Positions 54,029-62,167 of a stretch of DNA of 64,000 bases are shown here, in pieces. A model generated the notes under the pieces. That model searched no databases, was not told the DNA's origin, and saw only the letters and a list, made by a program, of their open reading frames with translations. Each line of letters begins with the position of its first letter. Within the stretch, counting starts at the first letter, position 1. The DNA is from Pedobacter insulae (lineage in GTDB: Bacteria; Bacteroidota; Bacteroidia; Sphingobacteriales; Sphingobacteriaceae): positions 248,001-312,000 of the forward strand of contig NZ_FOPP01000005.1 in assembly GCF_900113525.1 (NCBI RefSeq), read 5' to 3'. Position numbers and translations under genes: made by a program.

Positions 54029-55099
54029 GGCTAACGCGGCGATTTCCCTAGTCACTTGCGTTGGCGAATTGCAACTGCAATTGCTTAAACCAACTACATA
54101 AATGTCTCGACTAGGAATATACACTGCCATGCTTTTAAAACCAAATATGCTGCCGCCGTGTTCTCTCGTTGAAATACCGTTTATATTCTTTAAATGCCAG
54201 CCGTATCCATAGGTGAGTAGAGTTCCATTATTCAATTTATATTGACTGGTTACCTTTTTCATTGTACCCGCTTTGACAAATAGATTTTGGTTCAATGCGT
54301 TTTGCCATTTTAGCAGATCAGCAGTGGTAGACATTAAGGAACCGGCTGAAAAAGGGATGGCAAAACTAATGGACGTTTTATTTACATAGCCAGTTTCTTT
54401 TTTGTCGTAGCCAGAAGCTCTGTTCATCACTATCTTTCTATCGCTAGCATAACGGGAATCATACATTTTAGCTTTGTTGAAGATGTTCCTTTGGACAAAA
54501 GATTCATAAGTTTCTCCTGAAATTTGCTCAATAAGGTAACCTAAAATAACATAGCCAGAATTATTATACTCAAATTTATCTCCAGGTGCAAAGTCAACCG
54601 GTTCATTTTTAAAGAAATTTATTAATTCTTTGGGCGATAAATCACTTCGAGCAATGCGATCAATTGACTTCATGGTTGTGAAGTCCTTTATCCCAGCTGT
54701 ATGCGTTAATAGATGGTGGATGGTAATTTTATTCCCTACCGGATAATCTGGAAGATAGCGGGAAATAGGGTCATTTACGTTCAAGCGGCCCTGCTCTTCG
54801 AGCATCATAATTGCTATAGCCGTAAATTGCTTGGTCATTGACCCGATTTGGAATACCGAATTTATCCCTATATCTGCATCTACTTCAATGTTTGTCTTTC
54901 CAAACGCCTTTTGATAAATGGGGATTCCGTTTTTCGCAACCAGCAATGCCATCCCAGGCCCGGTTTTGTCATGAACTACGGTTGACAATAAGCTATCAAC
55001 CGTAGTTTCAAAATTTTGGGCTATTGCTACATTAAAGGGACTTATCGAAATAATTGTGCATAACAATATTGCGTAGCCTGATTTTAAATATTTAAGCAT
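54011..55099 (-). CDS. Secreted serine hydrolase of the beta-lactamase/class C family
   Basis: A 362-residue protein with signal peptide (ILLCTIISISPFNVAIAQ) and a beta-lactamase-fold domain. The nucleophile is Ser87 in IGSMTKQFTA (SxxK), the tyrosine motif is YNNSGY, and REHGGSIFG supplies the third motif (HGG). These features fit D-aminopeptidases, esterases and class C-like penicillin-binding proteins; true beta-lactamase activity is not implied. It follows the small membrane protein gene by 15 bases. Confidence 0.9.
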   Translation of the reverse strand: MLKYLKSGYAILLCTIISISPFNVAIAQNFETTVDSLLSTVVHDKTGPGMALLVAKNGIPIYQKAFGKTNIEVDADIGINSVFQIGSMTKQFTAIAIMMLEEQGRLNVNDPISRYLPDYPVGNKITIHHLLTHTAGIKDFTTMKSIDRIARSDLSPKELINFFKNEPVDFAPGDKFEYNNSGYVILGYLIEQISGETYESFVQRNIFNKAKMYDSRYASDRKIVMNRASGYDKKETGYVNKTSISFAIPFSAGSLMSTTADLLKWQNALNQNLFVKAGTMKKVTSQYKLNNGTLLTYGYGWHLKNINGISTREHGGSIFGFKSMAVYIPSRDIYVVGLSNCSCNSPTQVTREIAALALQRLR

Positions 55100-55114
55100 A
55101 GAAAGTGGTTTACA

Positions 55115-55474
55115 CTAAGATTGTTGATCAAGCCATTTTTTCTCTACAAAGTAAGAAACGATTAAGCCTAGGCCACCGAAGATGCCAATGCACCCAAAAT
55201 AAACTGCTGCTGCCTGTCCTTCTTCTCCATCAGTCATTTCACCTTGAAATACTGCTCTAACAGTAAATAGGGCTACTAGCAGGCCAATGCCTAGCCCGAC
55301 TAACAACAATCCAAATTTTAAACTTAAAAATGGTTGTGGGGTAGATTTACGAATGCCGGGGTCTATACCTCGCTCAATCATTGCCATCTTTTCTTTGTTG
55401 TTAAAATATCTGATTCCGAATATCATTGCGAATGTGCAAATGAAAAATGTGATTGGTACTAATATTCCTTCCAT
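55115..55474 (-). CDS. Small membrane protein, DUF6249-like
   Basis: A 119-residue protein with three hydrophobic segments (ILVPITFFICTFAMIFGIRYF; LKFGLLLVGLGIGLLVALFTVRAV; AAVYFGCIGIFGGLGLIVSYFV). The loop NNKEKMAMIERGIDPGIRKS between the first two is typical of the family found near ECF sigma genes in Bacteroidota. Function unknown. Upstream of, and in operon with, the serine hydrolase; divergent from the sigma factor gene. Confidence 0.8.
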   Translation of the reverse strand: MEGILVPITFFICTFAMIFGIRYFNNKEKMAMIERGIDPGIRKSTPQPFLSLKFGLLLVGLGIGLLVALFTVRAVFQGEMTDGEEGQAAAVYFGCIGIFGGLGLIVSYFVEKKWLDQQS

Positions 55475-55616
55475 GATTTTATTTTTTAAATGTTAATATT
55501 TCTGGTTGCTTAAGAACGTGTTCTGGATACTATGACTACATGAAAAAAAATTAGGTTACACTCTTGAGTGATTTTTTCGATTAATCGTTTTGTTTTAAGC
55601 TATCTTTATTTATGAA

Positions 55617-55671
55617 CTGGTTAAACTGATTTAAATAATTAACCAGCTCTGGCTGTAACCTGATTTAAATA
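55617..55671. promoter_or_regulatory. Inverted and direct repeats upstream of the ECF sigma gene
   Basis: CTGGTTAA (55617-55624) and TTAACCAG (55639-55646) form an 8-bp inverted repeat. CTGATTTAAATA occurs twice (55626-55637 and 55660-55671), 34 bases apart. All lie within 80 bases of the sigma factor start at 55693. They could bind a regulator or be part of an autoregulated promoter. Confidence 0.45.
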
Positions 55672-55692
55672 TCATGCGTCTTAGTTATATAT

Positions 55693-56274
55693 ATGCAGGA
55701 CAAGGAAACAGATTTAGCTTTAATTAGAGCGGTATTAGCTGGTCAAACTGCTGAATACGCCGTGTTAGTGAAGCGTCATCAACGTTTTGTTTTTACATTG
55801 GCTATGCGTTTTGCTAAAAATAGGGAAGATGCGGAAGAAATTGCACAAGATTGTTTTGTAAAAGCATATAGGGCATTGGGAACTTTTAAGCAGACCTCGA
55901 AATTTTCGACCTGGATGTACACGATAGCTTATACTACATCCATGAGTTTTTTGCGAAAGAAACGTTTAGACACTACATCAATTAATGACGACGACTACGT
56001 ATTGCAAATCGCAAATAATGGTACTGATTTTGATGCAAATGTGATAGAACGTAAATCAACATACGCCTACCTAAATCAAGCCATTGATATGTTATTACCA
56101 GATGACGCTGCGATAATTACGCTATTTTACAAAGGAGAACAAAGCCTAGAGGAAATTGCTTCTGTGCTTAATATGGAAGCAAATACCGTTAAGGTAAAAT
56201 TACATCGCGCTCGTTTGCGATTAAAAGATAAATTACAATTTTTATTAAAGGATGAAGTTAAAGAATTAATATGA
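55693..56274 (+). CDS. ECF-type RNA polymerase sigma factor
   Basis: A 193-residue sigma-70 family factor with region 2 (YAVLVKRHQRFVFTLAMRFAKNREDAEEIAQDCFVKAYRALGTFKQTSKFSTWMYTIAYTTSMSFLRKK) and region 4 (LPDDAAIITLFYKGEQSLEEIASVLNMEANTVKVKLHRARLRLKDKL). The linker of about 35 residues is normal for ECF factors. It directs RNA polymerase to a stress or envelope regulon. Its stop overlaps the start of the next gene by 4 bases (ATGA), the usual sigma/anti-sigma coupling. Confidence 0.95.
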   Translation: MQDKETDLALIRAVLAGQTAEYAVLVKRHQRFVFTLAMRFAKNREDAEEIAQDCFVKAYRALGTFKQTSKFSTWMYTIAYTTSMSFLRKKRLDTTSINDDDYVLQIANNGTDFDANVIERKSTYAYLNQAIDMLLPDDAAIITLFYKGEQSLEEIASVLNMEANTVKVKLHRARLRLKDKLQFLLKDEVKELI

Positions 56275-56762
56275 ACACAATAGACGAACAACTTTGGAGT
56301 TATATTGACGGCAATTGTACACCGGATGAGCAATCAAAAATCGAAGCCCGGTTAGCTATTGATGTAGAATATTATACCGTTTATAAGGGACTAATTAAGG
56401 TTAATGAACAATTAAACAATTTGGATTTTGAAGAACCATCTATGTCATTTGCCCGAAATGTAATGGATAAGGTAAATTTAGAATTGAAACCCGTTGCATT
56501 AAAAACGAGCATCGATAATCGGATCATTTATAGCATTGGAGCTTTCTTTGTATTATCAATATTAGGCCTGTATATATATGCCATTGCTACAAATACGGCT
56601 AGCTTTGATTTTAAAATGCCAACGATGAACCTTGATACTGGGAAATATATTAATGCTGGAACTATTCAGGTTTTCTTACTAGTTGATGTAGCTTTAGGCT
56701 TATTATATTTAGATAGTTTTTTAAGAAAGAGAACTTTCAACACACAAAAAAAGGGAAGCTAA
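56271..56762 (+). CDS. Probable anti-sigma factor, membrane protein
   Basis: A 163-residue protein. The N-terminus resembles a zinc-finger-type anti-sigma domain (EQLWSYIDGNCTPDEQSKIEARLAID) but lacks the HxxxCxxC zinc residues. Two membrane helices follow (IIYSIGAFFVLSILGLYIYAIA; TIQVFLLVDVALGLLYLDSFL). Coupling with the sigma gene and the topology suggest it holds the sigma factor at the inner membrane. This is inference from context. Confidence 0.75.
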   Translation: MNTIDEQLWSYIDGNCTPDEQSKIEARLAIDVEYYTVYKGLIKVNEQLNNLDFEEPSMSFARNVMDKVNLELKPVALKTSIDNRIIYSIGAFFVLSILGLYIYAIATNTASFDFKMPTMNLDTGKYINAGTIQVFLLVDVALGLLYLDSFLRKRTFNTQKKGS

Positions 56763-56775
56763 ACTTCCCTTTTTT
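56747..56775. terminator. Bidirectional terminator
   Basis: AAAAAAGGGAAG and its complement CTTCCCTTTTTT form a 12-bp stem around CTAAA. The anti-sigma stop codon lies in the loop, and the stop of the minus-strand DUF2911 gene lies at the right edge. Its A- and T-runs allow termination in both directions. Confidence 0.9.
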
Positions 56776-57343
56776 ATTTTTTAAATGCCATGGGCAATAT
56801 TACCTGAGTAGTGTCCCAAGCCATTACCAAATTAGCACCCAGAGATGAATCAGCAAAAGTAATTGAAAACACTTCAATAGCCTTTTCGAGCTTAGATACC
56901 GGCATATCTACACGAACCACGTCTTTTGTTTGATCATAAGTAAAGGCACCCCATCTATCAGTTTGTTTATTTATAATGATGGTCCATTTGTCTTTATTTG
57001 GAATAGCAAAAAGACTATATTTTCCAGGTTTTAACTTCTTATTTCCTACGGTTACAGCCTTGTTGAAAGAAATTTCAGTGCTTTCGTTAGCGCCTAAACG
57101 CCACACTTTATCAAATTGTTCCAACACGCCGAAAATTTCTCTGCCTTTTTTAGCAGGGCGAGAATACAACACTTTAATAATAGGCATAGAAGTATCATCT
57201 TTCTTAGCTTTTGCAACATTTACAGGATAATAAGCTATATCTAGCGGACTAGCATCAATTGGAGCGAATTTTACAGCTGTGTTTTGAGCATTTACATCGA
57301 TGCCAAATGTGCTTAAGACTAGCGCTAAGATCAATTTCTTCAT
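56774..57343 (-). CDS. DUF2911 secreted protein
   Basis: A 189-residue protein with signal peptide (LILALVLSTFGIDVNAQ). The DUF2911 pattern is clear: PIIKVLYSRPAKKGREIFG, KVWRLGANESTEISFNKAVTVGNKKLKPGKYSLFAIPNKDKWTIIINKQTDRWGAFTYD, and VMAWDTTQVILP. The family is widespread in Bacteroidota as secreted proteins of unknown function. It follows the 59-residue membrane protein gene by 11 bases. Confidence 0.92.
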   Translation of the reverse strand: MKKLILALVLSTFGIDVNAQNTAVKFAPIDASPLDIAYYPVNVAKAKKDDTSMPIIKVLYSRPAKKGREIFGVLEQFDKVWRLGANESTEISFNKAVTVGNKKLKPGKYSLFAIPNKDKWTIIINKQTDRWGAFTYDQTKDVVRVDMPVSKLEKAIEVFSITFADSSLGANLVMAWDTTQVILPMAFKK

Positions 57344-57354
57344 CTTTTACTAAA

Positions 57355-57534
57355 TTAATATTCGCGGCCTTTTACAATACTATTTAAAAATATCCCAGCA
57401 AAGATTAAACCGGCAATTGCACCTAAAAAGATATACCCTATGTGAAATGTTACGGCAGCAACGGCCAACATTCCAGTTAGTAAACCAATTACATACCAAA
57501 CCCACTCGAAGCTATTTTTGTTTTCTGTATTCAT
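57355..57534 (-). CDS. 59-residue membrane protein
   Basis: An ATG at 57534 opens a 59-codon frame to TAA at 57355. The product has a polar start (MNTENKNSFEW) and two hydrophobic helices (VWYVIGLLTGMLAVAAVTF; IGYIFLGAIAGLIFAGIFL), ending IVKGREY. It fills the gap between the DUF2911 gene and the GH9 fusion and is in the same orientation, 11 bases before the DUF2911 start. Composition and spacing argue for a real gene. Function unknown. Confidence 0.7.
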   Translation of the reverse strand: MNTENKNSFEWVWYVIGLLTGMLAVAAVTFHIGYIFLGAIAGLIFAGIFLNSIVKGREY

Positions 57535-57569
57535 TTTTTTGAAATTTGGTTCAAAGGTAAAAATTTATT

Positions 57570-60104
57570 TTAAAATGTTGATGCATTTGTATTTTTCAAC
57601 AACTCATTAATTTTTACCAATTCATACCCTTCTTTTTTAAGGTATTCAATTAATTCTGGTAATTTATGGTAGAATTTATCGGTTCTTTTCGGGTCCGTTC
57701 CGATATGTAGCAAGAGTATAAATCCATTTAACCCTTCAGCACTTTTTTTAGCGTAGTCTATGATCGATCGATAGATTTCGTCGCTACTTCGATAAGATGT
57801 GCCCATTTCCGGAAAAGTATAGTCGGCAGTGGATCGGGTTCCGGGGGTAAAATTTACTAGTTGCAAGCCCATTTCAGCTGTCCAGTTTGCGATAGTCTGA
57901 TTATACCACTCGTAAGGAGGTAAAAAATAAGGGGAATGTTCTTTTTTAATCCCAAATTTTTGCATAGCCTTATAGTTGGCGTTTAAATCGTCAGTGAATT
58001 TTTTTTTGCTTATCAATAAACTATCTCGTTTTTTCCAATCGTTGTAAAGCAAATGCTGATCTGAATGGGCTCCTAAATAATTTCCATAGTCTTTTAATGA
58101 TTTGATCAATGGAGAAAATTCAGGGTTTCGGTAGAAATTACCGGTAAGGAAAAACGAAGCTTTTGTATTGGTTTTTTGCAAAGTTTTGTGAATGCTTTTT
58201 CCACCGTCTGCAAATTCATCTCCTGTAAAAACCAATGCTATTTTTTTAGCGTCTGCTTTACCTCTAATGATTGCACCCTCCTGCTTTTGATAGGATTTCG
58301 ACTGACTATCAAAAGCGGCTAAAAGATAAATCAAGGATGCAGTTCCATCCATTGTGGGCTCATTTGTGCTATAATCCCCATAGTCATCATGATAAACTGC
58401 TAAATCACTTTGGAAATCTGCGTACTCATCAGCCTCTGCTAACTGGATGCCGATTAAACCTTTATAAATATTGGTATAAACGGGCCCATCAACCAAGCCG
58501 CCATCAATCGGATACTGCTTTAAGTGGGTAAAGGCCGAATGCGGATCTACGGGTGTATCTCCCCAATTGGGCAAGCCATAAACCATGCTTGTACCCCAGG
58601 GATTACAACCAAAGAGCCAGTCGAAATTGGCCTGTTCTAATTCAGTAAAAGCATAGTCTCCTGACAGCTCTCTATACCAATAACATTGCATGGCAAAAGA
58701 AACCGTTAAGTTATTGCTACACCAAATAAAAGGTACGCCACGATAAAAGGCATTTTGTTTAGCTCTTTGCCAAACATGGTTTATGCCGTCCTTATAATTT
58801 TCAATTAAAGCAGCTTTAGTGTTTGCATTGGTTTGTTTGGCCAATTCGTAATGACCGAGATTAATAAAGGGATACCACTGATAGTGCTTTGCCGTGTCGG
58901 CAATAAGCCAAGGCGTAATTTTTTCTTTTTCTGAGAACGCAAAGGCGGAATCAAGATATTTTGATTTCTTACCAGTTTTGGTGAGTTGGGGAAGACTCGC
59001 ATACGCTAATTCCATATCATCTGCCCAATTATCTTCCGCATAAATATAGGGCGATTTAACAGATGCCGTTTGTGTTACTCCTCTTTTTTGATTTGCATAT
59101 TTTAGGGCACTTTCTGCTTTCCGACTTAAAAGTGTAGCATAAGTAGGATTCTGCGCCTTAAATAAACTGTATCCTAAACTGAAGGCGCTGGTAAATTTTG
59201 CAGCAGTAGAGCTTGTTCCGGTAGTGTTATTCATGAATTTGCCCCTTTGTTGCGGTTCGCCACTTATGAAGTAAAGCGGACGCTCAAAGCCTTTACCATA
59301 TTGACTATCCTCTTTTGGGATGCGCATAGAGATATGATCCCTGTCATCCGCTAATTGATTAAACATGATTTTTTTGCTAGGATGCATCTTTAATAGCCAA
59401 TCCAACCCCCACTTTGCCTCGTCCAGAACATCGGCAATACCGTTGCTGCCTGTTAAACCATTAGCCTGGTTTTCATCCATAAAAGCTTGCGGGAAATCTC
59501 TATACGCCATTAATAAATGATAAGTTGCATTGGCTGAGGTAGTAGCATACTGTAAGTAATCGCTGGCGTCGTGCCAGCCCCCAGAAGCATCGAAATGAGT
59601 GCTGTCTTTGATGCCTGCCTTTTTGCCATCAAGTACAAAGCCATCATGCGTGTGGCAGCTATCTTTTAAATACGGATTAAAACCACTCCGTTGTTGACGC
59701 ATATAACGAAGGGCAAAGTCTGCCGTATGTCGATATACGTCTTCCCCAATAATTATTTCAGGGGAACTAATGTTGTTTGCCCGAATGATATACCTTCCAG
59801 GGGTTTTAAATGCTGAAAAATTTAAGCGAGCAGTAGTGGTGAAGGGCCCATACTTTCCGAATGCTTGAATTTGAGTAGAGGAAAAAACTACTTTTCCAGT
59901 TTGTTTACTAATTAAATCGAACTTACTAGGGGTCGTGTTGTTTTTACTTGTCCAAATGGCTACTTTGATTGATGAAGGTTGATAACCTAATTGATTTATT
60001 CTAACCCAGCTTGTGGTTAAAGCGGTATTATCTACAGTTGTAAAAGAGCAAAAGGAAAGTGCCAGGATTAATAAGAAGATTCTTGAGGGAGAAGATTTCG
60101 TCAT
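57570..60104 (-). CDS. GH9 glycoside hydrolase fused to a polysaccharide-deacetylase-like domain
   Basis: An 844-residue secreted protein. After the signal peptide (IFLLILALSFCSFT) comes a cellulase N-terminal Ig-like domain at about 30-120 (SWVRINQLGYQPSSIKVAIW). The GH9 catalytic domain at about 125-585 has DGFVLDGKKAGIKDSTHFDASGGWHDASDYLQY, NPWGTSMVYGLP and the acidic residues near EPTMDGTASLIYLLA. The C-terminal NodB-type domain at about 610-840 has GAHSDQHLLY (HSxxH) and HIGTDPKRTD. The usual first deacetylase motif TFDDG is changed to FTGDEFADGG. It probably cleaves beta-1,4 glucan-like chains. ATG at 60104 gives a clean signal peptide; the frame upstream is unlikely to be translated because it runs through the tetR promoter. 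Confidence 0.88.
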   Translation of the reverse strand: MTKSSPSRIFLLILALSFCSFTTVDNTALTTSWVRINQLGYQPSSIKVAIWTSKNNTTPSKFDLISKQTGKVVFSSTQIQAFGKYGPFTTTARLNFSAFKTPGRYIIRANNISSPEIIIGEDVYRHTADFALRYMRQQRSGFNPYLKDSCHTHDGFVLDGKKAGIKDSTHFDASGGWHDASDYLQYATTSANATYHLLMAYRDFPQAFMDENQANGLTGSNGIADVLDEAKWGLDWLLKMHPSKKIMFNQLADDRDHISMRIPKEDSQYGKGFERPLYFISGEPQQRGKFMNNTTGTSSTAAKFTSAFSLGYSLFKAQNPTYATLLSRKAESALKYANQKRGVTQTASVKSPYIYAEDNWADDMELAYASLPQLTKTGKKSKYLDSAFAFSEKEKITPWLIADTAKHYQWYPFINLGHYELAKQTNANTKAALIENYKDGINHVWQRAKQNAFYRGVPFIWCSNNLTVSFAMQCYWYRELSGDYAFTELEQANFDWLFGCNPWGTSMVYGLPNWGDTPVDPHSAFTHLKQYPIDGGLVDGPVYTNIYKGLIGIQLAEADEYADFQSDLAVYHDDYGDYSTNEPTMDGTASLIYLLAAFDSQSKSYQKQEGAIIRGKADAKKIALVFTGDEFADGGKSIHKTLQKTNTKASFFLTGNFYRNPEFSPLIKSLKDYGNYLGAHSDQHLLYNDWKKRDSLLISKKKFTDDLNANYKAMQKFGIKKEHSPYFLPPYEWYNQTIANWTAEMGLQLVNFTPGTRSTADYTFPEMGTSYRSSDEIYRSIIDYAKKSAEGLNGFILLLHIGTDPKRTDKFYHKLPELIEYLKKEGYELVKINELLKNTNASTF

Positions 60105-60179
60105 AGGTTTTTGAGTTAAAATGGTCAGTAAGTTAAAGATAAAAATTATCATCAAAATGTAAATTACAAATAGGAAGGT

Positions 60180-60207
60180 AAAATTAATCAATCGATTGAT
60201 TAATTTT
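60180..60207. promoter_or_regulatory. 28-bp perfect palindrome: probable TetR operator
   Basis: A perfect palindrome centred between 60193 and 60194, with core TCAATCGATTGA and A/T-rich flanks. It lies 18 bases before the tetR start and overlaps a TAATTTTG -7 box. Size and symmetry fit a TetR-dimer site, so the regulator probably represses its own operon here. Confidence 0.85.
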
Positions 60208-60208
60208 G
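60201..60208 (+). promoter_or_regulatory. Bacteroidota -7 box TAATTTTG of the tetR-efflux operon
   Basis: A perfect TAnnTTTG match that overlaps the right half of the 28-bp palindrome. Repressor bound to the palindrome would cover it. Confidence 0.6.
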
Positions 60209-60225
60209 TCTCGTTAATTAGAGCA

Positions 60226-60867
60226 ATGGAAAAAACAGATAAAAGAACAGATATTTTGAACGCAGCGGAATTGTTGTTTTCTGAATTTGGGTTTGAAGGA
60301 ACTTCTACGCGTCTGATTGCCAGAGAGTCCGGTGCCAATATAGCCATGATTAACTATTACTTTGGAAGTAAAGAGGGTGTGTTCCTGGAAATCATGGAAG
60401 GTCGTATCTCTGGATTTAAATCGCAACTTGATTTAATTAATGATGAGCAAATTCCCGCTAGGGAGAAGTTATTGAAAGTGATTGATCAGTATACAAGCCG
60501 GATTTTTGCCAATATTAATTTTCATAAAATGATGCATAGGGAGCTCTCCTTAAATCAGCGACCTGAGATATTCGGCAAAATTAAAGAGGCGATGGCCAGC
60601 AATAGATTGGTGATTGAAAAAATAATTGAAAGTGGAATAACTGAAGGCACTTTTAGACAGGTAGACGTAAGAATGACTATCGCAAGTATTATGGGCACCA
60701 TTAGCATAATAGCTAATTCGCCCAGCAAGGTTATCGACGACCAAAATTTTGACGTCAATAACGAAAAACAAAGAGCACAGCTAAAAAAACGATTAGTTGC
60801 TCATTTACAGGATTTTATAACAACGCATTTAGCACTTCAAAAATCATGCAACATACCTTTAAGTTAG
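60226..60867 (+). CDS. TetR-family transcriptional regulator
   Basis: A 213-residue repressor with the N-terminal TetR helix-turn-helix (TDILNAAELLFSEFGFEGTSTRLIARESGANIAMINYYFGSKEGVFLEIME) and a helical ligand-binding/dimer domain. ATG at 60226 gives the typical start MEKTDKRTDILNAA; the frame upstream to 60196 lies inside the palindrome. It is first gene of a tetR-tolC-emrA-emrB operon and overlaps the tolC-like gene by 22 bases, so it likely senses an efflux substrate and controls the pump. Confidence 0.95.
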   Translation: MEKTDKRTDILNAAELLFSEFGFEGTSTRLIARESGANIAMINYYFGSKEGVFLEIMEGRISGFKSQLDLINDEQIPAREKLLKVIDQYTSRIFANINFHKMMHRELSLNQRPEIFGKIKEAMASNRLVIEKIIESGITEGTFRQVDVRMTIASIMGTISIIANSPSKVIDDQNFDVNNEKQRAQLKKRLVAHLQDFITTHLALQKSCNIPLS

Positions 60868-62159
60868 TTTTTGCCACACTCCTGCTTCCAACACTCTTAC
60901 AAGCTCAATCAATTAAAGAAATAAGTCTCAGTGAAGCTGTCGAACTGGGAATAGCAAATAGCAAGAACTTAAAATTAGCACAAAGCAAAATAGATGAGGT
61001 CATTGCTAAGCTTAATATTGTAAATGATAATGCGCTTCCTAGTGCATCGGCTAGCTTTTTATATAACCATGCGGAAATCCCTACCCGTACTTTAGGTATT
61101 GGCGGAGGTGGACCCATCCATTTGCCAACCCGGGCAGATGCTTTTGTAGGTACAGCAAGCATACAAGAGTTGATATATGGAGGTAATAAGTTAAAATATG
61201 CCAGGGAATCTACTAAACTCCTCGCGGATATTGTCCGTTTAGATCTTGAAAGAAATAAAGAAGAAGTTCGTTATGCGGTGATCAATACTTATTTCGCTTT
61301 GTATAAATTAAGGCAGAGCAAAAAGATAGTTAACCAGAATTTAGGATCCATAGCAAGCCAGCTTAAGCAAGCCCAAAAATTCTTTGCTCAAGGCGTTGTG
61401 ACAAAAAATGATGTATTAAGATTTCAATTACAGCAAGCTAATATTTCCTTAACAAATCTTGAAATAGAAAATAATCTCAAAATTGTAAACTACAATTTAG
61501 CTATATTATTGGGATTGGCAGAGGATACTGAAATTATAGTTGAAGAAAACGATCTGGGAGTTGGAAAGATAGAAAACTTCGGTAGTTATTTAAATGCCGC
61601 TTTGACAAGTCGCCAAGAATTACAGCAGCTCGAACTTCAAAATAAGGTTGCCGATTATAACATAAAAACTATTAAAGCAGACAAACTACCAACCGTAGGA
61701 TTAGGCGCTAACTTATATTATATCAATCCCAGCGGCAGCTTTATTCCACCAACAAACCAATTTGTGGTGCCAGTTACCTTTGGAGCCACAGTTAGTTGGA
61801 ACGTAGCAAATCTTTGGAAAAACAAACATAGAGTTGCTGAGGCTGCCATTCAACAAAGGGAACTTGAAATTCAAAAAACGATACTCAGCGACCAGTTAAA
61901 AACAGAGGTTAACAAGAACTATCAAACTTATCTTTTATCGGTACAAAAAATAGACGTGCTTCAAACATCGATCGTGCAAGCGACAGAGAATGACCATTTA
62001 TTGGATTCTAAATACAGAAATAATATCGCTTCAGTTACCGACCGGATTGACGCAGAAACCTTGCTATATCAAGCAAAAATCAATCTTGAGATTGCGAAAG
62101 CCGAGGCTGGGCTAGCTTACTATACTTTATTAAAATCAACAGGAAAAATTTCAAAATAA
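60846..62159 (+). CDS. TolC-family outer-membrane efflux protein
   Basis: A 437-residue secreted protein (signal FATLLLPTLLQAQS). It has two outer-membrane efflux repeats rich in long heptad helices (LSEAVELGIANSKNLKLAQSKIDEVIAKLNIVND; RYAVINTYFALYKLRQSKKIVNQNLGSI; NKNYQTYLLSVQKIDVLQTSIVQATENDHLLDSKYRNN). It forms the trimeric exit duct of a tripartite pump. Its start overlaps tetR by 22 bases and the adaptor gene follows after 8. Confidence 0.92.
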   Translation: MQHTFKLVFATLLLPTLLQAQSIKEISLSEAVELGIANSKNLKLAQSKIDEVIAKLNIVNDNALPSASASFLYNHAEIPTRTLGIGGGGPIHLPTRADAFVGTASIQELIYGGNKLKYARESTKLLADIVRLDLERNKEEVRYAVINTYFALYKLRQSKKIVNQNLGSIASQLKQAQKFFAQGVVTKNDVLRFQLQQANISLTNLEIENNLKIVNYNLAILLGLAEDTEIIVEENDLGVGKIENFGSYLNAALTSRQELQQLELQNKVADYNIKTIKADKLPTVGLGANLYYINPSGSFIPPTNQFVVPVTFGATVSWNVANLWKNKHRVAEAAIQQRELEIQKTILSDQLKTEVNKNYQTYLLSVQKIDVLQTSIVQATENDHLLDSKYRNNIASVTDRIDAETLLYQAKINLEIAKAEAGLAYYTLLKSTGKISK

Positions 62160-62167
62160 TAACCAAA

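Noticed and set aside
60105..60347. In-frame N-terminal extension of the GH9 fusion gene
   Set aside because: It runs through the tetR start and operator on the other strand. The normal signal peptide begins at the ATG at 60104.
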